NCBI RefSeq assembly: GCF_001625365.1
Contig: NZ_LJJF01000001.1
Coordinates: 3,294,501 to 3,358,500, forward strand
DNA length: 64,000 bases
Source of the DNA: Streptomyces sp. MJM8645
Lineage (GTDB): Bacteria > Actinomycetota > Actinomycetes > Streptomycetales > Streptomycetaceae
Direction of reading: 5' to 3'
The notes beneath the pieces were generated by a model. The model was given only the letters and a program-made list of their open reading frames with translations, was not told where the DNA came from and did not search any database. A program made the position numbers and the translations under genes. Positions 17,145 to 23,653 of this stretch are shown here, in pieces (the first letter of the stretch is position 1; every line of letters begins with the position of its first letter).

Positions 17145-17640
17145 GGACCTGCTGCGGTCCTGCACCCGCTCGGCGCTTCACCTTGAGATGCGCGACGGCT
17201 ACATGCGAGACGATCCGCTGTTCGTCCGCTGGCTCGACGGGCTCCGCGACGACCCGGCCGACCGTTCGACGTGGTGGAGCCCTTGGTTGCAGTTGGTCCA
17301 GGAGACCACCGCCCGAGGCGTCGAGATCCGGCGCGCCCGCGTGGTGTCGGAGCCGGTCAGCGAGTACGTCCGGTTCGAGCACGAGATCACGTTCCGGAAC
17401 ATCGCCTCCGGCGAGCAGGTCAGCTGGCTTCCGCGTAGGCAGACGACCGACCTCGCGCTCCCCGGCAATGACTTCTGGCTGATCGACGGGCAGTACCTCG
17501 TCGTCCACCACTTCAGCGGCGAGGGCGACTTCGTCGACGACGAGATCAGCACCGACCCGGAGATCCTGAAGCTCTGCCACTCCGCGTTCGAGGCCGTCTG
17601 GGAGCGGGCAGTGCCGCACGAGGACTTCCGGCTGCACTAG
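17122..17640 (+). CDS. DUF6879 family protein (copy 1)
   Basis: 172 residues from GTG 17122 (GGAGG 7 nt upstream, inside the preceding gene). Signature segments: ALHLEMRDGYM near the start, RSTWWSPWLQLVQETTARGV, RRARVVSEPVSEYVRFEHEIT, and the C-terminal FEAVWERAVPHEDFRL. About 60% similar by eye to copy 2 at 20067. Adjacent to WhiJ-type regulators; biochemical role not known. Confidence 0.85.
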   Translation: MAAAPTLEDLLRSCTRSALHLEMRDGYMRDDPLFVRWLDGLRDDPADRSTWWSPWLQLVQETTARGVEIRRARVVSEPVSEYVRFEHEITFRNIASGEQVSWLPRRQTTDLALPGNDFWLIDGQYLVVHHFSGEGDFVDDEISTDPEILKLCHSAFEAVWERAVPHEDFRLH

Positions 17641-17643
17641 ACC

Positions 17644-18489
17644 GTGTCCGCGTCATCCAGCGTCCAGCAAGCCAAACAGGCTCTCGGCCAGCGTCTGCGC
17701 GATATCCGGCGAGACTCCGGACTCAGCGCGCGGGCGGTGGCCGAGGCCGCTGGGTGGCATGAATCGAAGTGCTCCAAGATCCAGAGTGGCCGGGTGATGC
17801 CGTCGGAGGCTGACATACGCGTCTGGACGGCCATCTGTGGCGTCCCTGATCAGGCCGCGGACCTCATCGCGACTGCCCGGAACATCGAAGGCATGTACGT
17901 CGAGTGGCGCCGCCTCGAACGAGCCGGACTCAAGCGGGCGCAGGAATCCGTACGCCCGCTGTTCGAGCGGACACGCCGCTTCCGCATGTATCAGTCGTGG
18001 GTCGTCCCTGGCCTGCTCCAGACCGCCGCCTACACGCGTGCGGTGCTCCACACGATCGTGTCGCTGCGCAACACGCCCGACGACGTCGATGAAGCCGTCG
18101 CCGTACGGATGGAGCGGCAGAACGTGCTGCACACCGGAGACCACCGCTTCGCCGTCCTGGTCGAGGAGTGGGTGCTGCGAACGGTCATCGGCACGCCGGA
18201 CGTCCTCCTGGGCCAACTTGGCCATCTGATCGGTGTCGGTTCCCTTCCCTCGGTCAGCCTCGGAGTGATTCCCCTCGGGACAACCAGGGGTGCAGGATGG
18301 CCGGTTGAGTCCTTCACCATGTACGACGATGCGCAGGTGAACGTCGAGCTTGTCTCCGCCCACCTCACCATCACCCAACCAGCGGAGATCGCCGAGTACG
18401 GCCAGGCCTTCTCCGAGCTGGCGAGCATCGCGGTCTACGGCGCCGAGGCGCGTTCGCTCATCACCCAGGCCATCAACGCGCTCGGGTGA
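17644..18489 (+). CDS. WhiJ-type XRE/DUF5753 regulator (copy 3)
   Basis: 281 residues from GTG 17644, 3 nt after the DUF6879 stop, so in the same operon. HTH at about 12-65 (ALGQRLRDIRRDSGLSARAV ... GWHESKCSKIQSGR). DUF5753 with SWVVPGLLQTAAYTRAVL, a SVSLGVIPLG segment and VESFTMYDDAQ. It directly precedes the candidate operator and the peptide/methyltransferase operon, making it a plausible regulator of that operon. Confidence 0.88.
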   Translation: MSASSSVQQAKQALGQRLRDIRRDSGLSARAVAEAAGWHESKCSKIQSGRVMPSEADIRVWTAICGVPDQAADLIATARNIEGMYVEWRRLERAGLKRAQESVRPLFERTRRFRMYQSWVVPGLLQTAAYTRAVLHTIVSLRNTPDDVDEAVAVRMERQNVLHTGDHRFAVLVEEWVLRTVIGTPDVLLGQLGHLIGVGSLPSVSLGVIPLGTTRGAGWPVESFTMYDDAQVNVELVSAHLTITQPAEIAEYGQAFSELASIAVYGAEARSLITQAINALG

Positions 18490-18495
18490 ATCCGG

Positions 18496-18513
18496 GCAAG
18501 GTCGAGCAAGTTC
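18496..18513. promoter_or_regulatory. Tandem GCAAG(G/T)TC repeat upstream of peptide/methyltransferase operon
   Basis: GCAAGGTC (18496-18503) and GCAAGTTC (18506-18513) in 10-bp register, 63 bp before TTG 18577. Same element as at 16829-16846. Suggests co-regulation of both operons by a local XRE protein. Confidence 0.5.
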
Positions 18514-18576
18514 ATCGACCGGGCGCAGGCCCCCTCCCTACCGTTGAGGACACAACGAGCTGACAGGAGCAGGCCG

Positions 18577-18648
18577 TTGCAGGTCACCGATCCCCCGAAG
18601 CCGAAGAAGCCCGCCTCGCCCCCGTCGCCGAGGCCGCCGGACCTGTAG
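18577..18648 (+). CDS. Putative 23-residue Pro/Lys-rich peptide
   Basis: TTG 18577 has CAGGAG about 7 nt upstream. The peptide runs QVTDPPKPKKPASPPSPRPP and ends DL. It is the first ORF after the candidate operator and lies 44 bp before the second peptide gene. It has one Asp followed by Pro. It could be a second precursor or a leader ORF; too short to be sure it is translated. Confidence 0.4.
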   Translation: MQVTDPPKPKKPASPPSPRPPDL

Positions 18649-18692
18649 CCACGCGACGACCTCCACACCTCACCGACCAACAGGGAGGGCCA

Positions 18693-18806
18693 ATGAGCGG
18701 AACGGCCGGCAAGCACGCGGGCCAGCAGGACCCGGGCAAGGACAAGCCGTCCAAGGACACCTCGCGCCCGAAGCCGCCTCCGAAGCACGAAAAGAAGGAC
18801 CAGTGA
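18693..18806 (+). CDS. 37-residue charged peptide, candidate RiPP precursor
   Basis: ATG 18693 follows GGGAGGG. The peptide is extremely hydrophilic with no Cys and no aromatic residue. It starts SGTAGKHAGQQDPGKDK, continues PSKDTSRPKPPPKHEKK and ends in Asp-Gln. It has four Asp (residues 13, 17, 22, 36). Its stop overlaps the methyltransferase start by 4 nt (GTGA), so the two proteins are made in a coupled way. Highly charged linear precursors paired with a PIMT homolog define the imiditide RiPPs; Asp22-Thr23 would be a plausible aspartimide site. Assignment as substrate is inference. Confidence 0.65.
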   Translation: MSGTAGKHAGQQDPGKDKPSKDTSRPKPPPKHEKKDQ

Positions 18807-19987
18807 CGGAGAACATCCACCAGGAGCAGGCCGCCGTGCGCGGCCTGCTCCTGGCCATCAGCGAAGAACTCGGCAAGCCCGTCCCGCAGGAATGGAAGGA
18901 CGCGGTCAGGGCGACCCCGCGTCACCGGTTCCTGCCGGACCGGATCTGGCTGGACGACGAGAACGGAGACCTCCGGCCCTGCGACCTCCGGGACGAGCCC
19001 GACCGGTGGTTCGAGGCCGCCTACGCCAACGGGCCTGTCGTCACGCAGGTCAACGACGGCGAGGAACCGGCCGACAGCGCGGAGGCCTGGGCGTCGTCCT
19101 CCGCCTCCTCGCCCGCCATGGTCGTGCGGATGCTCGACGACCTCGGTGTCTGGCCGGGCTTGAAGGCCCTGGAGATCGGCACCGGAACGGGCTGGAACGC
19201 CGCGCTGCTCGCCCACCGGCTCGGCGCCGACCGGGTCACCTCCATCGAGGTCGACCCTGACGTCGCCCGGCAGGCCCGCGCCTCGCTCAACGCGGCCGGG
19301 CTCGCCGTGGAGGCCGTCAGCGGGGACGGCGCCGACGGCTGGGCCCCCCGGCAGCCGTACGACCGGATCATCTCCACCTGCTCGGTCAGCAGGGTGCCGA
19401 CGGCGTGGATCGAACAGACCGACCCCGGCGGCGTGATCGTCACACCGTGGGAGAGCCCGATGCTCTCCTTCGGACTGCTCCGGCTCGTCGTCGGCGAGCA
19501 GCACACCTACGGGAAGTTCAGCGCGCACGGGTCGTTCATGCTGATGCGCGCTCAGCGGACGGACCTGCGGATCTACCGGGACGTCGTGCGCGACCACCAC
19601 CAGCCCGACGAGTCCACCACCCGGCTGTCGCCGTGGCAGGTGTGCGGCGAGGACCTGGACGTGCGGTTCGCGCTCGGTCTGAAACTCGGCGACGTGTGGA
19701 CCGCCTGGCACCACGAACCCGACGTCGAGGGGGTGGCCACCCGCCTGTGGGTGGCCACCACGGACGCCACCTCGTGGGCCGCGGTGGACCACGACGGCCG
19801 CCAGGAGGACCGGTTCACGGTCTCGCAGTACGGGCCTCGCCGACTCTGGGACGAGATCGAGAAGGCCCACGGCTGGTGGGAGAAGGCCGACCGACCGGGC
19901 CCGGACCGGTTCGGGCTCCGGATCGTCGGCGACGAGCAGCAGGTCTTCCTCGACGGCCCGACCACCGTCATCAGCCGGGTGCCGTAG
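18803..19987 (+). CDS. Protein-L-isoaspartate O-methyltransferase homolog with C-terminal extension
   Basis: 394 residues. N-terminal PIMT domain: conserved SSSASSP (about 97-103, equivalent to the substrate-binding Ser region), SAM motif I LEIGTGTGWNAALLAHRLGA (about 123-142), SIEVDPDVARQAR, YDRIISTCSV, PGGVIVTPW. About 170 extra residues follow (from about 220), as in PIMTs dedicated to RiPP clusters rather than the roughly 210-residue repair enzyme. Methylation of Asp would lead to aspartimide. Coupled to the peptide gene by GTGA. No LanKC, ATP-grasp or lasso cyclase is nearby. Confidence 0.85.
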   Translation: MTENIHQEQAAVRGLLLAISEELGKPVPQEWKDAVRATPRHRFLPDRIWLDDENGDLRPCDLRDEPDRWFEAAYANGPVVTQVNDGEEPADSAEAWASSSASSPAMVVRMLDDLGVWPGLKALEIGTGTGWNAALLAHRLGADRVTSIEVDPDVARQARASLNAAGLAVEAVSGDGADGWAPRQPYDRIISTCSVSRVPTAWIEQTDPGGVIVTPWESPMLSFGLLRLVVGEQHTYGKFSAHGSFMLMRAQRTDLRIYRDVVRDHHQPDESTTRLSPWQVCGEDLDVRFALGLKLGDVWTAWHHEPDVEGVATRLWVATTDATSWAAVDHDGRQEDRFTVSQYGPRRLWDEIEKAHGWWEKADRPGPDRFGLRIVGDEQQVFLDGPTTVISRVP

Positions 19988-20000
19988 GACGAGGCCCCTC

Positions 20001-20033
20001 CCGCCCGCTCGTTGGAAGCCAACGAGCGGGCGG
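20001..20033 (+). terminator. Hairpin terminator after methyltransferase operon
   Basis: 15-bp perfect inverted repeat CCGCCCGCTCGTTGG / CCAACGAGCGGGCGG with loop AAG, 13 bp after the stop. Arms largely match the terminator at 15729-15758. Confidence 0.85.
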
Positions 20034-20066
20034 CAAAGCAGATCTGCGCGGCGATGAGGAGGAGCT

Positions 20067-20582
20067 ATGACGAACCCGGTACTTGAGGGCCTGGCCACGG
20101 CCAAGGTTTCCGCCGTACACCTTGAGATGCGCGACACCTACCAGCCCAGCGACCCCGAGTTCATCGCATGGCAGCAGGGCGAACGCCTTGACCCTGCCGC
20201 CGAGCGATCGTCCTGGTGGCGCCCCTTCCTGGACGTGGTGGCCGAGACGACGGCACGCGGTGTCGCGATGAGGCGCGCCCGGGTCGTCTCCGAACCGGTC
20301 ACCGACTACATCCGGTACGAGTACGACGTGACGTTCCCGAACGTCCGAGCGGGTGAACAGGTCCGTTGGCTTCCCCGCCGGAAGGCGGCCGACATCGCGC
20401 TGCCCGGCACCGACCTGTGGCTGTTCGACGGGTCGTCGGTGCTGTTCACGTACTTCTCGGGTGTCGGTGAGGTCGTCGACCGTGAATGGCGCACCGAGCC
20501 GGATGTCGTCGAACTGGTGAAGTCGGCATTCGAGGCAGTGTGGGAGCGAGCCATCCCGCACGAGGAGTACCGGCTCCGCTGA
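20067..20582 (+). CDS. DUF6879 family protein (copy 2)
   Basis: 171 residues, ATG 20067 after GAGGAGGAG. Segments AVHLEMRDTYQPSDPEF, RSSWWRPFLDVVAETTARGV, RRARVVSEPVTDYIRYEYDV, and the C-terminal FEAVWERAIPHEEYRLR align with copy 1 at 17122. Separated from the methyltransferase by a terminator, but only 80 bp away. Function unknown. Confidence 0.85.
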   Translation: MTNPVLEGLATAKVSAVHLEMRDTYQPSDPEFIAWQQGERLDPAAERSSWWRPFLDVVAETTARGVAMRRARVVSEPVTDYIRYEYDVTFPNVRAGEQVRWLPRRKAADIALPGTDLWLFDGSSVLFTYFSGVGEVVDREWRTEPDVVELVKSAFEAVWERAIPHEEYRLR

Positions 20583-20770
20583 TCCGCCATGGCCGCCTCG
20601 CCTGCACGCCCTACGCTCGACGGCAATCCTCCTGCCCTGCCCGCACGTTGGGGACCGGTCAGCGGGCGGCGCTGCCCCCGGGGGCAGCGTTGCTGCCCCC
20701 GCCATCCCTACCGCTCCGGGCGTGGGCGGGGTATCCAGGACTCACCGGCCACCGACCCGAAGGGACGCCG

Positions 20771-21382
20771 ATGAGGACTCGTGACAGTGACGACAAGGCG
20801 CACACCCCCTCGACCAGCTCTCCCGCCTCCGCCCGGACACCGGCACCCGCGCTGCTCGGGCTCCAAGCGTCCGTCGGCAACGCCGCCGTCGTCCAACGGC
20901 TCCAGCGGGCCGGCCAGGTACAGCGCTCCGGCGCCGCCGTCCACGACGTGCTGCGCAGCGGCGGCCGCTCGCTCGACGGCGCCACCCGCGCCGACATGGA
21001 GGCCCGCCTGGGCGCCGACTTCTCGGACGTCCGGATCCACGACGACAGCGCCGCCCGGAGCTCCGCCGCCGAGATCGGCGCCCGCGCCTACACCTCCGGC
21101 AACCACGTCGTCATCGGCGACGGCGGCGGCGACCGGCACACCCTCGCCCACGAGCTGACGCACGTCCTCCAGCAGCGGCAGGGCCCCGTGGCGGGCTCCG
21201 ACAACGGTTCCGGGCTGAGCGTCAGCGACCCGTCCGACCGCTTCGAGCGCGAGGCCGAGGCCAACGCCCGGCGGGTGCTGTCCGGCCCGGCCGCAGACCG
21301 CGCCGACCACACCAGCCACGCCGACCACACCGGCCACACCGGCCACACCGCCGCCCACGAGGACGAGGAACACGGCGGCTGA
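20771..21382 (+). CDS. DUF4157 (HExxH-like) protein
   Basis: 203 residues. LLGLQASVGNAAVVQRLQR at about 28-47 and the DUF4157 core: MEARLGADFSDVRIHDDSAA, ARAYTSGNHVVIGDG, then LAHELTHVLQQRQG with the HELTH zinc-binding motif. The C-terminus is a His/Asp/Thr repeat (HTSHADHTGHTGHT). DUF4157 proteins are frequently linked to extracellular contractile injection systems, but no sheath, tube or baseplate gene is in this window. No signal peptide. ATG 20771 chosen because upstream in-frame sequence is not conserved. Confidence 0.85.
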   Translation: MRTRDSDDKAHTPSTSSPASARTPAPALLGLQASVGNAAVVQRLQRAGQVQRSGAAVHDVLRSGGRSLDGATRADMEARLGADFSDVRIHDDSAARSSAAEIGARAYTSGNHVVIGDGGGDRHTLAHELTHVLQQRQGPVAGSDNGSGLSVSDPSDRFEREAEANARRVLSGPAADRADHTSHADHTGHTGHTAAHEDEEHGG

Positions 21383-21506
21383 GCCGTCCCGCCCCCGCCC
21401 ATCAACGGGATCGTTCATCGTTTGTCTACCGCCTTGCCCCATGGTCGTTCCCACGGGGCGCCCCGTACTTTCACGGGCGCGATATGGACGAAAGAGGTAC
21501 CCGGGG

Positions 21507-22013
21507 ATGAAGGCAGTGAAGGCAGTGAAGGCTGTGCGACGCATGGCCGTCGGGGTGGCGGCCGCGGCGCTGGCGCTGACGGGGACGATGCTGGGGGCCG
21601 GCACCGCGCAGGCGGCGTACGACCCGTCGACCCACACGCTCTGGAACGACGAGCCGCTCTACCCGGGCTGGCACGTCGACTCCGAGAACTCCCGGCTGAT
21701 CATGCAGTCCGACGGCAACCTGGTCGTCTACCGCGGGTACAACACCCCGAACCCGCTGGCCGTGTGGGACTCCCGCACCAACGTGAACCACTGCGGGTAC
21801 AAGGCGGTCATGCAGTCCGACGGCAACCTGGTCGTCTACTCAGCCTCCGGGGGCGTCTGCTGGTCCTCCGGCACGTACGGGCACCCGGGCGCCCGGCTGG
21901 TGGTGAAGAGGCTCGGCGGCGTCGCCATCTACTGGGGTGACGGCGAGGTCCCCATCGTCACCACGCCCACCAGCGACATCCGCATGTGGGCGATGTCCTC
22001 GGACCTCTACTAA
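21507..22013 (+). CDS. Secreted bulb-type (GNA-like) lectin
   Basis: 168 residues. Signal peptide 1-36 with the repetitive start KAVKAVKAVRRMAVG and cleavage after GTAQA. Two sugar-binding motifs QSDGNLVVY (about 67-75 and 103-111) of the QxDxNxVxY mannose-binding type, plus a third degenerate repeat (ARLVVKRLGGVAIYWG). Likely binds cell-surface or substrate glycans outside the cell. RBS GAGG before ATG 21507. The two motif-coding DNA stretches are identical over 32 bp. Confidence 0.88.
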   Translation: MKAVKAVKAVRRMAVGVAAAALALTGTMLGAGTAQAAYDPSTHTLWNDEPLYPGWHVDSENSRLIMQSDGNLVVYRGYNTPNPLAVWDSRTNVNHCGYKAVMQSDGNLVVYSASGGVCWSSGTYGHPGARLVVKRLGGVAIYWGDGEVPIVTTPTSDIRMWAMSSDLY

Positions 22014-22020
22014 CCCCTCC

Positions 22021-22053
22021 CCGAACGGAGCGCCGCTCAGGCGCCCCGTTCGG
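22021..22053. terminator. Bidirectional hairpin between lectin and SARP genes
   Basis: CCGAACGGAGCGC (22021-22033) pairs with GCGCCCCGTTCGG (22041-22053) with one mismatch and a 7-nt loop. It overlaps the 3' end of the convergent SARP gene. Confidence 0.7.
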
Positions 22054-23521
22054 CGAGCCAGCGGACCAGGTCGGCGACGGACCACTGCGGGCGGGCCGCG
22101 AGGCGCGCCGCCACCGACCGCAGGAGTACGGGCAGGTAGCCGCAGAGCTCGGCGACCTCGGCGGCCGGGCCCGGCTCCCGGCGGATCCGCTCGGCGCCGA
22201 CGACCCGGGCCAGCAGCTCGTACGCGTCCTGCGGCTCCAGCGGGCCCACGGCCAGCCGGGCCGCGGTGGCGGGCAGCGCGCCCGGTTCGGCACCGGCCAC
22301 GACGGCCGCGCAGCCCGCCACCGCGGGCAGCAGCGGCGCCGGGTCGGTGACGCCGTCGAGCACGACGAGCACCCGCCGCCCGGCGAGCGCGGCCCGGTAG
22401 CGGGCGCCCAGTTCGCCGACGTCGGCGTCCTCGACGGGCCGCTCCCCCAGGGCCCGCAGGAAGGCGGGCAGCACCGTGCCCGGCTCCGCCGTCTCGCCGG
22501 CCGCGTACAGCTGCCCGTCCGGGAAGGCGTCCTGGACGGTGTGCGCCAGGTGCACGGCGAGCGCGGAGGTGCCGCTGCCGGCCGGCCCGGACAGGCCGAG
22601 CACCGGCGAGGCCCCGACGTCGGCACCACCGCCGTCACCGCCGTCACAGGCCGTCCGCAGGATCCGCTCGGCCTCCCGCACCTGGGCCGCCCGCCCGACC
22701 AGGTCGGGGATGTCCGGCGGCAGTTGGCAGGGCCGGGCGGGCCGCCGCGGCGGTACGGGGGCGGACGGCGCCGCGAGCTCGGCGCCCCCTCCGCGGATGC
22801 GGGCGTGCAGGTCCGCGACCGCCGGTGCCGGTTCGAGCCCCAGCTCGCGGTCCAGCCGTTCGCGCAGGGCCTCGAAGGCGGCCAGCGCCTCGGCCGTCCG
22901 CCCGCAGCGGTGCAGGGCCAGCAGGTGGAGGCGCTGCACCTCCTCGTCGCGCGGGTGTGCGGCGGCGAGCGCGTCCAGCGCGGGCAGCGCCTCGGTGTGC
23001 CGGCCGAGCGCCAGGTCCAGGTCGTGCAGCACCTTGACGGCGGCGTGGTGGCCGGCGGCGAGCCGTTCGCGGGCGCGTTCGGCGAAACCGCCGGGCACGC
23101 CGTCCAGCGCGCGCCCCTCCCACAGCGCGAGCGCGCCGGCGAGCAACTCCCGGGCCCGCAGGGGGTCGTCGTAGCGCAGCGTGACGGCCTGGCTCACTCC
23201 GTCCTCGTAGCGGAACAGGTCGACGGCGGCCCGATCCACCTCCAGCCGGTAGCCACCGGCCGTGGCGACCAGTAGGCCGGGGGCCGCGAGGGCGCGGCGA
23301 AGCCGGTGCGCGTGGGTACCGATCTGGCCGGCCGGAGCCTTGGGCCAACGGGCGTCATCCTCGCCCCACAAGCCCTCGACCAGCCGTTCAGTGGGCACGA
23401 GCTGGCCCGGGGCCAGCAGCAGGGCGGCCAGCACGGCCCGCTGCTGCGGCCGACCGAGGTCGATCTCGTGGCCGTCGCACCGGGCCCGCAGCGGCCCCAG
23501 CACACGGAATTCGAGCCCCAT
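22037..23521 (-). CDS. AfsR/SARP-family regulator with degenerate P-loop domain
   Basis: 494 residues. N-terminal OmpR-like DNA-binding domain (EFRVLGPLRARCDGHEIDLGRPQQRAVLAALLL..., about 3-90). BTAD follows, with ERLAAGHHAAVKVLHDLDLAL, ARHPRDEEVQRLHLLALHR-type repeats and LDRELGLEPAPAVADLHARI (to about 245). Then an NB-ARC-like domain (about 265-490). Its Walker A reads GPAGSGTSAL, with Thr in place of the essential Lys, although a Walker B-like VLVVLDGV is kept. No TPR tail. Start ATG 23521 has GAGGGG upstream; ATG 23542 is an alternative. Divergent from the large SARP at 23654. Confidence 0.85.
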   Translation of the reverse strand: MGLEFRVLGPLRARCDGHEIDLGRPQQRAVLAALLLAPGQLVPTERLVEGLWGEDDARWPKAPAGQIGTHAHRLRRALAAPGLLVATAGGYRLEVDRAAVDLFRYEDGVSQAVTLRYDDPLRARELLAGALALWEGRALDGVPGGFAERARERLAAGHHAAVKVLHDLDLALGRHTEALPALDALAAAHPRDEEVQRLHLLALHRCGRTAEALAAFEALRERLDRELGLEPAPAVADLHARIRGGGAELAAPSAPVPPRRPARPCQLPPDIPDLVGRAAQVREAERILRTACDGGDGGGADVGASPVLGLSGPAGSGTSALAVHLAHTVQDAFPDGQLYAAGETAEPGTVLPAFLRALGERPVEDADVGELGARYRAALAGRRVLVVLDGVTDPAPLLPAVAGCAAVVAGAEPGALPATAARLAVGPLEPQDAYELLARVVGAERIRREPGPAAEVAELCGYLPVLLRSVAARLAARPQWSVADLVRWLAERGA

Positions 23522-23653
23522 GCCCCCACCCCTCGAAGCCATGAGTTTCAAGTACACAATCCGTGACAGAGCATAGGTGACCGGATCAGGGGGCGCCGCC
23601 GTCCGTACGGAAGTGGCGTGATCCGGGCACCGGACGACATTCGGGGACGGGAC

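Noticed and set aside
18803..19987. Housekeeping PIMT repair enzyme
   Set aside because: The protein is nearly twice the usual length, and the gene is coupled to a small charged peptide in an accessory region, which fits a dedicated rather than a repair role.
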